A stretch of DNA of 64,000 nt from Pempheris klunzingeri (lineage: Eukaryota > Chordata > Actinopteri > Acropomatiformes > Pempheridae): NCBI RefSeq assembly GCF_042242105.1, contig NC_092014.1, positions 2,702,874 through 2,766,873 of the forward strand, given 5' to 3'. Positions 1-11,500 of this stretch are shown here, piece by piece (the first letter of the stretch is position 1; the number at the start of each line of letters is the position of its first letter). A program made the position numbers and the translations under genes. The notes under the pieces were generated by a model. That model ran no database searches, was not told the origin of the DNA, and saw nothing but the letters and a program-made list of their open reading frames with translations.

Positions 1-70
1 CCGGTCCTGCCAACTTTCCGGGGTCCCTCCTGTGGCTCAAGTGCGTCGGATCGATGGCGAGTTTGGCTGT

Positions 71-166
71 TCACTCGTCTGCATAGGCAGCGTGCTGAGC
101 CTGGCAGTAGTCCCCACTGCCCTTCAGAAACTCCATAAATGTGTGACCCAGAACACCACAGAACTG
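71..166 (-). CDS. Candidate terminal coding exon of an unidentified minus-strand gene
   Basis: Read on the minus strand, a very strong 3' splice site (a long C/T tract ending in tgtcctgcag) precedes an open stretch of 31 codons and a TGA. The peptide begins QFCGVLGHTFMEF and ends QAQHAAYADE. It has the balanced hydrophobic/polar composition of a real helical C terminus, not low complexity. I do not recognise the family. Any upstream exons must lie at higher coordinates, between here and the CpG-rich patch near 3.3 kb; the 3' UTR would run off the left edge. In human the gene divergent from LGSN is PTP4A1, but this peptide is not the PTP4A1 C terminus. Confidence 0.45.
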   Translation of the reverse strand, partial: QFCGVLGHTFMEFLKGSGDYCQAQHAAYADE

Positions 167-479
167 CTGCAGGACACAGAGAGGGGGACGAGGAGGAGAG
201 GGAAGATGCTTTTAGAAACGCCGATTTCATAATAGAGACAACACATAGGGCTTCTGTCGAGGTTTGATAGAGGTGCTCTTTGTTAAGCCACCGAAACGTG
301 ACAAAACAGATGGTGGTGTACTAGCCGATCCTCATTTCTCAGAACCGGTTCCACTAATTTATCTAGAGAACATACCGGCCGAGAATACCAACCTTTTGTG
401 CCGTTTATTCTGTTACGTGACAGACACGCTGATCTTAACATATTCTTCACAATTCTCATAACTGCGGGACTTAAAGGGT

Positions 480-860
480 AACATTGGTATTTTTAAACCT
501 AGACACTATTTCTGTTTTATATTTTGGTTTCAAAGTGATTGTCTCAGCTGTGAGACAGGCTCTAATGGCTGTCCGGTTAAAGGAAGCCCCCTAAAAGTGC
601 TTGTTTTAGCCACTGACGGGCTCAGATTGTTATTCCAAGTGTGTAACAGCATTATGGAAAGGATTCCTACAGAGAGAGACCTGGAAGATCCTTTTGGTTT
701 AGTCACAAATAGCAGTTTTATATGCATCTTTGAAGCCACCAGACTCCATTGAGAAAAACAGCAATTTTACCTTGCAGAGCATGGGAGTTGCTGGTCTGCC
801 GCTGCCTTTACTGATCAGTTTCTTTGTGCTATTGTGTGACTTTGGTGTTTTAAAGGATGA
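480..860 (+). repeat. Dispersed repeat family A, copy 1
   Basis: It shares long near-identical blocks with three other forward places in the window (18200-18510, 19560-19880, 44580-44815), for example 'acagagagagacctggaagatcc' and 'ccaccagactccatt'. It ends near 'gtgtgactttggtgtt'. No coding capacity is visible. An inverted partial copy follows at 925-1010. Confidence 0.75.
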
Positions 861-924
861 GCACACTTTTTGTGTAACACACAGTAACACAAACAAACCA
901 ACCAATTAAAAGCAGCGGTGAACC

Positions 925-1010
925 AACCGCTCTGTGTTCACTAAGGTAAAAATCACAGCTTTTGTGAATGGAGTCTGGTGTGTTTGCAGAGAGCGATATA
1001 ACGGCTGCCA
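925..1010 (-). repeat. Dispersed repeat family A, inverted partial copy
   Basis: Its reverse complement reads caccagactccattcacaa followed by a gattttt block and cagccgttatatcgctctc. This matches family A copies at 19750-19830, so it lies head to head with copy 1 and forms an imperfect fold-back of roughly 60-80 bp arms. Confidence 0.7.
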
Positions 1011-1200
1011 AATGCTCTCAGAGCCCACAGTGGTATTAAAATGTCTTATTTTGTCCAACCAATAGTTCAAAACACATTCTGCTTACCATCATAGACGAGT
1101 AAGAATGACTTAAACCATTAATAAACTATCAAAATAGTTGCTGATTAATTTTCCGGTTAATTCGATTAATGTTTGCAGGTTAGTTGTCAACAAAAAAATG
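1010..1200 (-). repeat. AATCGATTAAT-type dispersed element, inverted copy
   Basis: The reverse complement contains ggacaaaataagacatttt, gggctctgagag and caactattttgatag...ttaatggtttaagtcattc. These are the same blocks seen in forward orientation at 1590-1805, 55935-56255 and 59685-59950. It is a short non-coding element whose ends are rich in ATTAATCGATTAAT-like palindromes. Confidence 0.6.
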
Positions 1201-1589
1201 CATTAAAAAAATACTTGTATAATTAACTGAACAGTTCCAGACTTTAGCGACGGATGTTTCAAAGAATTAAAACTAAAAACAAACAACAGATTTAACAAAA
1301 AACAGCCACAAATATCATTTCAGCTGCAGCTCTACACAGTGCAGGTTTGCTGATGCAAGAAATCTTCTTTCCAGAGAAAGATCAATTTGTTGACATTCCT
1401 GTATCGTTGCATCATACGCAGCCCGGTGTGAGAAGCATCACTGCAACCCAACACCGGCCTCCGACACTGAAGCAGCATCGTCCAGTCAAATTTGTCAGAC
1501 CTGTAGAATATCTGAACTTTCCAGAGCTGCACCGAAGTCGACATCTCAGAAGAGACCAAACATAAACCAGACACAATCAAAGCTGCGCC

Positions 1590-1805
1590 GGTTAATCGAT
1601 CGGTTGAGTCCTTTTTTTAAAGAAGAGATCGTCCAAATTCTCTGATTTTTTTTCCTCCTCTGTGACAGTAAGCTGAATATCTTTGGGTTGTGGACAAAAC
1701 AAGACATCGGAGTGCATCATCTTAGACACAATAGACAATTTTCTGACTCTTTATAGACCAAACAACCAAACGATTAATCAAGAAAATAATCCGCACACTT
1801 AACGA
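1590..1805 (+). repeat. AATCGATTAAT-type dispersed element, forward copy
   Basis: It starts 'gccggttaatcgatcggttgag', contains 'ctgtgacagtaagctgaatat', 'tttgggttgtggacaaaac' and 'aagacatcgg', and ends 'ccaaacgattaatcaagaaa'. The same ordered blocks recur at 55935-56255 and 59685-59950. Confidence 0.7.
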
Positions 1806-2018
1806 CGATGAAGAAATGAGACTTTTGCTGATGTTCTTAATATCGTTTTAAGAGTGTCCTGCATTCATACACCGCCCCCACGCAAACATGATGATAAAAA
1901 ATGAACATTTCTCTTAATATTATTAAAATATACTGCGCCGAAAGCAGGTTGTGCATTTTTACCATTTAAGGACGACTTCCTGAAATGACATGACATCAAA
2001 GATACAAATTAAAACTCC

Positions 2019-2152
2019 TGTGTGTGTGTGTGTGTGTGTGTTGAATTGATCCCAGTCCTGCACAGGTGTAGAGAAGATAGTGCCCCCCCCCAAACAAAAG
2101 TGAGAAAACACTTCACAGGTGGAAAAACAACAACAACAACAACAACAACAAA
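2019..2152 (+). repeat. Microsatellites (TG)n and (CAA)n
   Basis: A (TG)n run of about 11 units at 2019-2041 is followed by a (CAA)n run of about 8-9 units at 2126-2152. A short (ATC)n run follows at about 2319-2338. Confidence 0.85.
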
Positions 2153-2171
2153 TAAAGGAAAGAAAGTCTAC

Positions 2172-2523
2172 CTGCCAGTTTGTTATATAAAGTCACGCTG
2201 CAGTGCTGTGTAACATCCTACCTAATGGCTGCTGGTGCACAATAGGAAGGATGTGTCATTCCTGACATCTGGGTCATATCTGTGAAAGCTGAGCTCTGCA
2301 TGAGGCCTTCATCTGTCACCATCATCATCATCATCATCCTCACAAATCTGACTCCAAATGGCAGTGAAATGGTTTTTAATGTCTTTGCCCTTTGCACCCC
2401 TTTAAGAAGGCCTTAATACCTGAAGGCCCACTTAACTGGAAGTGTCTCTCCCCTGCTTACAGCCGCTCCAAACACTAAAACCTAAGCTGGTCAAGCATGC
2501 TTTGTTAATCCGGTATTTTCCGG
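2172..2523 (-). other. Three possible short coding exons (2523-2461, 2279-2222, 2197-2172)
   Basis: On the minus strand three segments each have an AG acceptor and a GT donor: 2523-2461 (acceptor ttttttgcag, donor gtaagc), 2279-2222 (acceptor tttcacag, donor gtagg) and 2197-2172 (acceptor cactgcag, donor gtagac). Joined in order they keep one open frame through both junctions, giving a peptide that includes YMTQMSGMTHPSY and VTLYNKLA. The third ends in phase 1, whereas the exon at 166-71 begins in phase 0, so at least one more exon would be needed. Short open segments with splice-like ends can arise by chance, so this is only a hypothesis. Confidence 0.15.
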
Positions 2524-2570
2524 CTGCAAAAAACAGCATTTGTGGGGAAAAATGCTGCACAGTGGACAAA

Positions 2571-2621
2571 AGGAGGAGGAGGAGGAGGAGGAAGAGGAAG
2601 AGGAGGAGGAGGGGAGGGGGA
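2571..2621 (+). repeat. Purine (AGG)n tract
   Basis: Interrupted AGG/AAG trinucleotide tract. It gives poly-Arg or poly-Ser open frames by chance and is not coding. Confidence 0.85.
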
Positions 2622-2799
2622 TTAAATGGCTAAAAATGGTGAGGTGAGACAAAAAGACGAGATGGGTGAGGAGCATGAGAGAGGTGGTTTTCACAGATGA
2701 CATGATGTTGCTTTGCACTGGAGGCTGGAAAGTGTCCTTTGTGTGAAGGTAGACTGGGCGCCATCATATTAAAGCGTTAGAGGCCTTATGGGCTGTCAG

Positions 2800-3520
2800 G
2801 ACCATCCACACGCCGCTTTAAAGGCACTCACACGACGCCTCGTTGGGGCAGCAGGCGGGTCTCATTTGAGGGGGAAAGCCGCAGGGGAAGTGTCACCTAC
2901 GTTTTCCTGTTATTTCACATAAAAAGCGTCGATTTTAAAGAGCAGAAACTTCGAGCAGCAGCAGCAGAACCAGCGTCGCTGCTGCTGCTGCTGCTGCTGC
3001 TGCGCATCCGACGGCCGACGCTCCCTCCCCGCGACGAACAAAACCACACAAACCGTTAGTTTACACCCAAATACCCGCGACAAAACACCCGTTTAGCTTA
3101 TCAGCCATACAATTAAGGATGATATTTAAAATTCGGCGTGGGCGTGGTGGATGTTTTTCGCCGGGTTTGTGCCCCCAGCAGGCCGTGATTTCACCGAAGA
3201 AAACGTGAAGGCCAGCTGGTTAGCGAAAAGCGTTAACTGATTTTTTTTTTTTTTACAACACAAAGACGAAGGAAATACAAGCGGAAACAAAATGGCAGCC
3301 ACAAAAAAAGCACCGTACTTACTGGGATATGCTTACTCATTGAAGATTGTAGCTTAATCATACAGCCGGTCCCCAGAAAAAGGTAAAAATGGTAAACGGT
3401 TCTCCACCATACAGTCCGGTGCTGTTTCTCCGAGCGGAGCCGAAGTCTCCTGATCTGCTCCGACGACGCCGTCAGTCTCCGGAGAAACACGAAGCCACTT
3501 CCGGTCACAACTTTCAAAAT
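2800..3520 (-). promoter_or_regulatory. CpG-richer promoter-like patch with a possible 5' exon
   Basis: This is the only CpG-containing, GC-richer island in the first 8 kb. It holds several CG clusters (around 2990-3080 and 3385-3500) and a (CTG)n run. On the minus strand a good splice donor (CCCA followed by gtaagt) sits at about 3326, downstream of an open region that could encode MSKHIP or be 5' UTR. Together these suggest the promoter and first exon of a minus-strand gene, divergent from lgsn. By human synteny (LGSN divergent from PTP4A1) it could be the non-coding first exon of ptp4a1; that is inference only. Confidence 0.3.
2976..3003 (+). repeat. (CTG)n trinucleotide repeat
   Basis: About nine CTG units inside the CpG-rich patch, preceded by a short interrupted CAG run at 2955-2967 that could pair with it. 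Confidence 0.85.
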
Positions 3521-3689
3521 AAAACACGCCTATTTGGTAGCAACGAAAACTTTTTATTTATCCCTCAGAGGGGAAAGTTTGCTGTAACTGCAGCTCAAGG
3601 GACAGACAAAGCACACAGTTAAAGAAATAGAAAATTAAATAAACATAATATATACAGAAAAACCTTATATACACAAAAGAAACATTATA

Positions 3690-3925
3690 TAATAATTCTA
3701 AACAATTATTATCCAGGCTGAAGACATTCCTGTTTACTTAATTTGTCTCTTTTACTTGTGTAATTCTAAGTCTGTCTTTCTCCAACTGAGCTTGTTTTAT
3801 TTTCTATTATCTTGCTTTTCATTGTATTTAAATGTCCTTTTACAGTGTACTTTAAATACTTTAAATGTTTTATGCAAAGCACTTTGAATTGCCTTGTCAT
3901 TGAAACGTGCTCTACAAATAAACTT
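3690..3925 (+). mobile_element. 3' end of a CR1/Rex-like LINE relic
   Basis: It contains a degenerate end of a reverse-transcriptase ORF (ccaggctgaagacattcctg, compare LRLKTFLF) followed by the typical 3' tail 'gcaaagcactttgaattgcc', 'ttgtcattgaaacgtgctc' and 'tacaaataaactta'. The body is missing, which fits 5' truncation. Confidence 0.5.
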
Positions 3926-4234
3926 ACCATACCTAAGCACTCCCATTCTTCACCTGCTAATGTGATGCTGTGGTGATTTTCTCCATTTTGTTTGATTACT
4001 AGTCAAAAATGACTAGAGAGGTGCTATACAAATGGAAACAGATCATTTACCATCACAAATTGAATGTCTTTTGACAAACTGTGGCTGTTTATGATTTACA
4101 AAACAATTTATTTGAATTTTTGCACACAAACGTGTTTTTGAAGGTGTCTAGAAGTATTTAAAATCGTATAATGTTCTTCTTTTAGTGGTTTTATGTTACC
4201 ACAAGATGTATTGTATATACTGTACGTTGTGTTG

Positions 4235-4450
4235 TATGCTTGTCCTTCAGGCTGGAGCCAATCCCAGCTGACTTTGGGTGAAAGGCGCGGTGGTACACCC
4301 TGGACTGATCGCCACTCAATCACAGGGCCGACACAGAGAGACAGAAAACCCATGTAAAAACCCCAAAACAAAACAAAAACAAACATGCAAACACAGAAAG
4401 GTTCAAACCAGTGCAACAGTGCTAACCATCACACTACAGTGCTGCCCTGT
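4235..4450 (+). repeat. Dispersed repeat (GGAGCCAATCCCAGCTGAC type)
   Basis: It contains the block order 'ggagccaatcccagctgac', 'gcggtggtacaccctggac', 'tcgccactcaatcacaggg', 'acatgcaaacacagaaagg' and 'acagtgctaaccatcacac'. I know this order as a common teleost interspersed repeat. A more degraded copy lies at about 23345-23490. Confidence 0.55.
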
Positions 4451-7400
4451 AAGAAATAATGATTAAATAAACATTTCCATAAAAAGTTTCCCCAATGCAC
4501 CCCTGCTTAGAGGACCAGACACCAAAGATGTCTCCAATTTTTACATTTAATTATTCAGTTAACTATATTTATATATATTTGTGACATGAAGGTCTAAACA
4601 CTGTGTTGTCCACACGGCCAATTAAACTGAAATCTGATTTATAATTGGACTTAAAGAAGTTACATAGAAATATATTGGGTCCAAAATACTGGAAATAGCC
4701 CAAAAAAATAATACATATATATTTTTTTATCAAACAAACAAGCAAACAAAAAAAAACAGGCTGCACAAAGCAATAAATTCCTAGAAAATGACTGAGAAAG
4801 ACGTCAGCCCTTCAGTTAACAGACAAACGACAAAGACACCGTTGTTCTCAGACTGAACTTGGCCCACTGGAGCCTGCAGGGTCCTCATATACGTATATAT
4901 TCTTAATAAATATATCTTCAAGCTGCTCTTATTACTTGAAATGTATTATGGTTTTATCTATTGTTGATATTCATCTCCTTTTCTTTTTCTATTTACTTAT
5001 TTATCTATTTCTAATCAGCACTGAGGGTCAAAGGGCAAAGTGAGAAACTTGTGCAAATGAGAATCTGAACTGAACTGAATTGAAAAAAAAAGTGTTTTAG
5101 CTTATTTCTTAGCCATGATTGTATATATGTCACAAGTCTAACTAAAGAATTCAACTTGACATTTAGATTTTTTCCCCCACTATTCCTTCTTCTTTTGTTC
5201 CCACTAATCACACACATTTATTTTGAAGAGATAGCCATGACACTTCCGGTTCCTCCTCCATTGAATTACCTCCAGTTTGACGCAGCACTTTAAAACCCCA
5301 CCCTGAAAAGTGTGAGGTGTTCTGCCCAGACATCCCTCTGCCTGCACGCCGCCCAGGTCAGGTGGTGCCCGGCCAGGCCAGTCATCCAGAGTCACACACA
5401 CAAAAAAAAGTGCCATCTTCAAATTGATGGAGTTTAGAGAACATTTCTGATGCTGCTTGTTGTGTTTTCAAAGTTTAAAGGGACATTGCACACACAAAAT
5501 AAGTAAATAAATGAATAATAAACTCCTGGTTGCATCCTGAGTACAAAGGCATCACTGCTGACTTTCTAAAATGTTGTTTTTCATTGCTTGAAGCTGATGT
5601 GGGTTAATGTGTTCGCAGCATAATGCATGTTCTGGAGACGCTGTTTATGGATATAGAAGTTAAATAATAAAAGCCTTGGTGGAGATGACAGTTTTGGCCA
5701 ATCCATGGCATTGATCCGACAGAAATGATACAAAAAGCCCAACTTATCATAAATCAAGTGTCAGAATTGAGCTCCAACAGTGAAATCCTGCTTTAACCTG
5801 AAAGATGAGGATCAATAATCTAATGATAGACTATATAATAGTGAGTTCATTGTAGTCCAGCACGGATCATGTGATCCGTTTGGACGTCCTGGGCTTTCTT
5901 GTGATGCATCACTCACGAGCTTTCAGCTTTTCAAAATGTGGAATTAAAAAAAAAAAAGTAAGTTAATGTGGTTTCTGTTCTTCTGGATGTTGTTCACGAG
6001 TCTTGTTAAGATTAGAGAAGTGTGTATTAGTTTTAAGACTTTCAAAAGGAATCACCTCTTGTTGTTTTTAAACAGTTTTCCAACTATTGGAGGCAGAAAA
6101 GCCTCCGTTAAGAACGACTGAGGAAGAGTCAGACATCCAGCTGCCAGCAGAGGAAGCAGAAGAGAGGCAGGCAGCAGAGCATTTCTTCAGTTTGTTACAT
6201 GTTTGTTTCCTAAATTCATCAAATGAGACAGAGTTTAAAGACAATGTGTTATTTTTTTTTATCATTAACAAATCAAAATACCTACTGTGATGTAGTTTTA
6301 GTGGAAAAAAGACACAAAACAAATAAATTAAAATATATATTAAAACCTTTTTTCTCTGGAGTCACAGGCGACAGGGGAGTACTGTTACTTTCAGTACTTA
6401 AAGTGCATTTTCCTGATTATGTGTTCATACTTTTTCTTGAGTGAATCACCTGAAAACCTCCTCCAGCACTACGCTGATTACACGTTAACGTTGATGCTGA
6501 GGAGATGTGAAGCTCTGATTAAACTCTCCTGCAGGAGTGAGTGCCCATGTGGTCGGAGTATGAGTGTAAGGAGTGCTACGTAAACCCAGTGGCAGCATTA
6601 GGAGTTTATTAGCAGCAGTGGAAGAGTATCTCCGTCTCCACCAAGTCATTTATAATTTAACTTTTTATCCATAAACAGTGTCTCGATCCATTTTTCCAGA
6701 GCATGCATCATGCTGTGAATACACAATATAACATCACAGAGAAGATTTAATCTAATCTTTAATACTAGTTAGTGTGTTAAATATAGAAAAGCATTGGAGC
6801 AGTTTCCAAAAACTTATAATAATAACAATAATGTAACTATTGGCTTTATTAATGTTAAAAAAAAGGGGTAAATCCTGGTAAGTGCTCACTTTCTGTTGTT
6901 TTTTATAGGTTATTTTTTCATGTTCACAATAAAATCTGATCTAAAATCTGATCTAAATAAATCATCCATTAATGATTTGCCAATAGATCAGTGAGAAAAC
7001 ATTATCAAAGGCATTTTTTTGGGTTCTTTGGTAAGACTTTATTTCACAGGTCTCTAATTTCTGGTTTATTTCCTAAAATATTCCAAGAAGATTCCTGGAG
7101 ACGATGTTGATTTCAATAGATCAATACCAGTTAACAGTGAGCACAACCTTCACTTTCCACATATATGAACGACACCTGAATGAATATTATCTGGAGTTTT
7201 AAGGAAATTCTGATTTCTGTGTAATTATCTCCACATTGCAAAGTTATTTCCAAGAAACTTCAGGGGAAAATTAATAAGAAAATTCAGACGTTCCTTCGAT
7301 CAGGCGTAACTTTACTCCCACTAACAAACAGTATCTGATGTAAAATCAATCTAATTATTTTAATAGATTAACTCTTCTTTAAAGACTGCGGCGCTCATAC

Positions 7401-8470
7401 TAACTTTCTAATAAGTCAGTAAGACATCGATAAAGGGTCACAGGTTTCTTACTTCACGCCATCAAAGACCTGAATAAATTAAAAAAAAAGAGGGTTTTCA
7501 TGACAACAAACCAAAAATATTCCTTCCATTTATTATTTATTATGATTCTGTGACGTATTGATGACTTGTTCAGTGAGCTTGAGTGAATCAACGTCAACCA
7601 CAACACGTAAACTGAAAGGTGATTTTTGAGTTTGGAAACAAAGTTGGTCTGGAGCTTTCAACTCTATCCCATAGTCTTCCTCAGCAGACTGTGTTTGCTC
7701 AGTTTTTATGATATTTTAGATGTTTAAAATTAAATTTTTTTGAGTCCTTGAAGGGTTTCTCACCCATGTTGGTTTAAAGGTTGAGCCTCCAGAACAGCTA
7801 CTAAATGGATCCTGAAAGGTAATAATAATAATAATATATAATACTTTTCAAAAACTAAGTTAAAAAGTGCTTTTACGTGGTTAAAACTGGATTAAAAAGC
7901 ATTTCTGGACATGAGTTAAATCAAATAGGACTGAAAAAAAAAATAAAATTAAAGAATTAAACACATAATTATCAAGATAAGAACAATGACAGTATGAATA
8001 ATTATAATAATAATAGAGGTTCTGCAGCCTCACATCCTCGGGCAGGAAGGATGAATGAGAAACTTGAGACCTGATATTAAACTACACTGCCTGAAGCCTG
8101 TAAGAACCAATTAACACTTTTATTATCTTCAGCATCTTCCTTAAGTGTAAAGCGGTTCCACTCAGACAGCAGCTCTTTAATGCACAGACCATCACTAACT
8201 GCAGCCATTGTCCGGTCCTCACAGTTGTGCGTTTTCATCTCTCTGGAATAAATACTTTTGCTCCCATATCTTTCTGGAAGCACAAACAGAGCTGCTGAGC
8301 TCTGCGGTTTCACTTTGCACCGACACAAAAGCCGCTCTGAATTGTCCCCGTCCGGCAGCCAATGAGCTCAAAGCAGCGGCAGCTCAGTCTCCACCAGCGG
8401 CCGGCAGGTGCCAGTTTCCAGCCGGACTCCCATGGGTGTTGGGGGTCAAAAAGAATTTTCTAATCCGTCA
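4451..8470. other. Intergenic region with no gene recognised
   Basis: AT-rich sequence with scattered A and T runs and short simple repeats. Open frames here are short, lack splice-site support and match nothing I recognise. The last 400 bases become GC-richer and act as the upstream region of lgsn. Confidence 0.6.
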
Positions 8471-8500
8471 CCATTGTACCAATTGTCTATAAAAATTAAT
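8290..8500 (+). promoter_or_regulatory. Proposed lgsn promoter (TATA, CCAAT, MARE-like half site)
   Basis: A TATA-like tataaaaatt lies at 8488-8497, about 80 bases before the proposed ATG at 8578. That would put transcription start near 8520 and leave a short 5' UTR. A CCAAT box is at 8359-8363. A Maf-element-like TGCTGAGCTCTGC at 8293-8305 contains an intact TGCTGA half site, the type used by lens Maf factors. The assignment rests on position and motif only. Confidence 0.4.
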
Positions 8501-8577
8501 GTGCGAGTGAGGCTCTGCCTTCACATGAGGGCTATCAAATTCCAAATCACAGTTCATGAAAGAATACAAACAAAGAA

Positions 8578-11500
8578 ATGAATGACTCTGAAGATTTCAA
8601 GGTAACAATTCCACATCTAACTTTTTCATTTGTTTCAGCACATAAGTGTGAATGGATACAGCAGCTTTGGCTTCAAATATATAGTTTTTATTTGACTTTG
8701 TTGACCTAATTCCTTGCACTCTTTGGTAACTCTTCTCATATAAACTTGACCATCTCTTACCATACTTGTGACAGACCCATTGTGTGTTTTCCAGGAGGGT
8801 CAGAGTAGAAGCAAAGACCAAATAGATGGCACAAGGATGAGCCTGGGCAACAGGAAGGGAGTGAGGGTGACTGGGAAATGCGTGTCTCCTGTGGATTGGG
8901 AAAGCAGAGAAGCAGGCCCATCCATTGTCCACTCTCCCACCAGCACCCCTTTACCTCCAGACGTCCCCACTGTGATCCCCATCGGGCCCACAGAGCGAGC
9001 TGATGATCCCGGGATGGAAGAACAAGCCGCCGAGGAGGACTGGACCAAGGAGGAATCTTCTCAAACCAGGGCGTCCTGCGGTGAGATGGCCGTCCCCCGG
9101 CAGACCATGGAGGAGCTGAAGACCATCCTGAGGGGCAGTCCGCTGCTCAACATCCGGGGAAAAGATGACGGGAAACCGGGGAGTCCTTACACCTACCTCC
9201 ACGGAGGCAGCAGCAGCAGCAGGAGTGGTGGCGGAGGCGGTGGTGGACGGCCCGACGGACGTCAGGACGATGGAAACCCCCACAGGGCGTTCACCACCTT
9301 CAAACCCAACTCTGACGCTTCCAGAAGGGGGCCCAGGTCATCTATTCAGCTGCCTTCCGACATGGATTCATCCAGCTCATTCAGGTCTGATGCCAACACA
9401 AATAGGCAGCCTGGGATCAGGGTACACGCATATGCAAGCGGCGGCTCCTGGGGAGAGACTGGAGGTTCTCATACAGGTTAGTGAGACTTTGGTTAAAGGA
9501 CAAATTTATCCTCCTATAAATACAGAAATGCCTTCACTTAAAAAGTCAAAATTGAGCAAATAGAGAGCAGATAGCTTCGGCTCTTTGAGGACAAACCACT
9601 GAGAAATGCTGGTTCGAGGGGGCTCCAACAGTCTTGGTGTGGCTTTGTCTCATTCTGGCTCCTGTTTTAACTTGGACTTGACTTGGACTTCTCTAAGTTG
9701 AAAAATTAGGAGTTTGATTTGTGGTCTTTTAATTTCTCTGAACTGATTTGTCTGTTTGTAGAGTTATCTTGGTATTGATCTCACGCAGAAGGATCTACAT
9801 TGTCATTGGTATTACATTGGAAACAGCTTGGATCAATGGTTTATTGTGTATTTTTCAGTGGAATTTGATTCTCTGCTCCAGTATTGTACTGTATTATACT
9901 GGATATTTGATGCCGATACTGATATTTGGGAGTCGTCTCTGCTCTCTTGTGGCCAAACTCTGTACTGGTGATGCTGTTTCTAAATTACCTCAAACCTAGT
10001 TTGGCATTTTTGTACTGCAATTTTATGTTATTATCATGTGACGTATACACAGATGTCACTATATCGACAATAGGTTATTATTATCATCTAGTTGTGTTGA
10101 TTTGAAGTCATAGGGAGCTGGTTTAGGATTTGACTTTGGCTTGAAGCTCCACTGGAGCTTTGAGTTTTAGAAACACTAATGGAAAAACAATTATTGTGTA
10201 TGGGTGTTTTTTTTTTTGTTTTTTTTTTTAATGGGATACTTGAGAGTATTTGAGATAAAACTCTCCAATGGTTGTCCAATGTTTTTGCAGATATTTCAAA
10301 CTCTTTTCCACAGATAACGGAAACGACACCGTTGAGGTCTTTGGGAATCAGAGGTTCATTACAGCCATGGAGCAGATCAAGCAGCAGATCGCCAGAGAAA
10401 ATATCAACTTTGTGCGGTTCGAGGCCACCGACCTCCACGGGGTGTCCCGGTCCAAGACTGTGCCTGTCCGCTTCTTCCATGTAATCACCTCACTTACCTA
10501 ACTATCTACAAGGATTGATTTGGGGCCAGGAAATAGCAGGAATGTGCTTCCAAATTAGAAAGTGTTGCGGGGAAACAGCTGTGAGGTGGCGTACGAAGCT
10601 GAGCTTAGCTTAAAGCCTGGAAGCAGGAGCTTAGCACAAGTCTGGCTACGTGCAATTTCCAAAACACGACTCTCTGCTCAATACATCACATCTCTTTTGT
10701 TTAAATGTAGAAATGTAACAAGACTCTACAGCCATGCTAGCTGTATGTAGCACTGCTTTGAGCTAAATGCTAATGTTAGCGAGCTACATGTACACAGTAT
10801 GCTCACATTTACTAATCACCACCAAACACAAAGCACAATAGAGGAAGAAAGGAATGTTATTAGTGTCGCAGGCATTTGCACAGAAACCAAAATATGAGAT
10901 AAGTCAAGTTAAGTCATTACAATTTATCCTGGGGGCAACATGAATGTCTGCACCGAATTTCGTGAGAATCAAGTATCAACCTCATGGTGGCGCCAGAAGA
11001 ACAGTCAGAGGTTAACTGAAGTCAGGAGGACTCATCCTCTGGGGACCATGAACACCTGAACAAAATTTCACATCAATCCATTGAATGGTTGTAAAAGTAT
11101 TTCAGTCTGGACCAATTTTGCACATGGCCATCCCCTGAGCCAAGACACTACCATGGCTAAAAATTACAAATTGTGTTTTCACAGGACGTTTTGTGCTGCA
11201 ATTGTTTCTTAGCAAACAACAGTTGGACATTTTTTACATAACACATATGATATAATGTGTTAATTAGTGACCTCCGGAGGTGCTGGTATGTGTAGTATGC
11301 ATCTCCTCTTAGCTATACGTCCATGCTAAATGGTATTGACCCTTGCATCAATCTCTCAAACAAAAAACAAATGAGTATATTTCCCAGCTATGAACTTTTG
11401 TTTCAATGTAAATGTTGCATCCACAGGAGAAAGCTGTATATGGAGTCCCGATGCCGAGAAGCTACTTGGAGTTGACCCTGAGCCCCAAGAGCAACGAAGT

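Noticed and set aside
4451..8470. tRNA, rRNA or microRNA genes in the gene-poor stretch
   Set aside because: No cloverleaf, rRNA-like block or convincing hairpin was recognised by eye. A covariance-model search would be needed to exclude small RNAs.
10291..10480. Alternative lgsn exon 3 acceptor at tttttgcag (10290)
   Set aside because: It would shift the frame and lose the conserved FVRFEATDLHG segment. The acceptor ending at 10313 keeps it.
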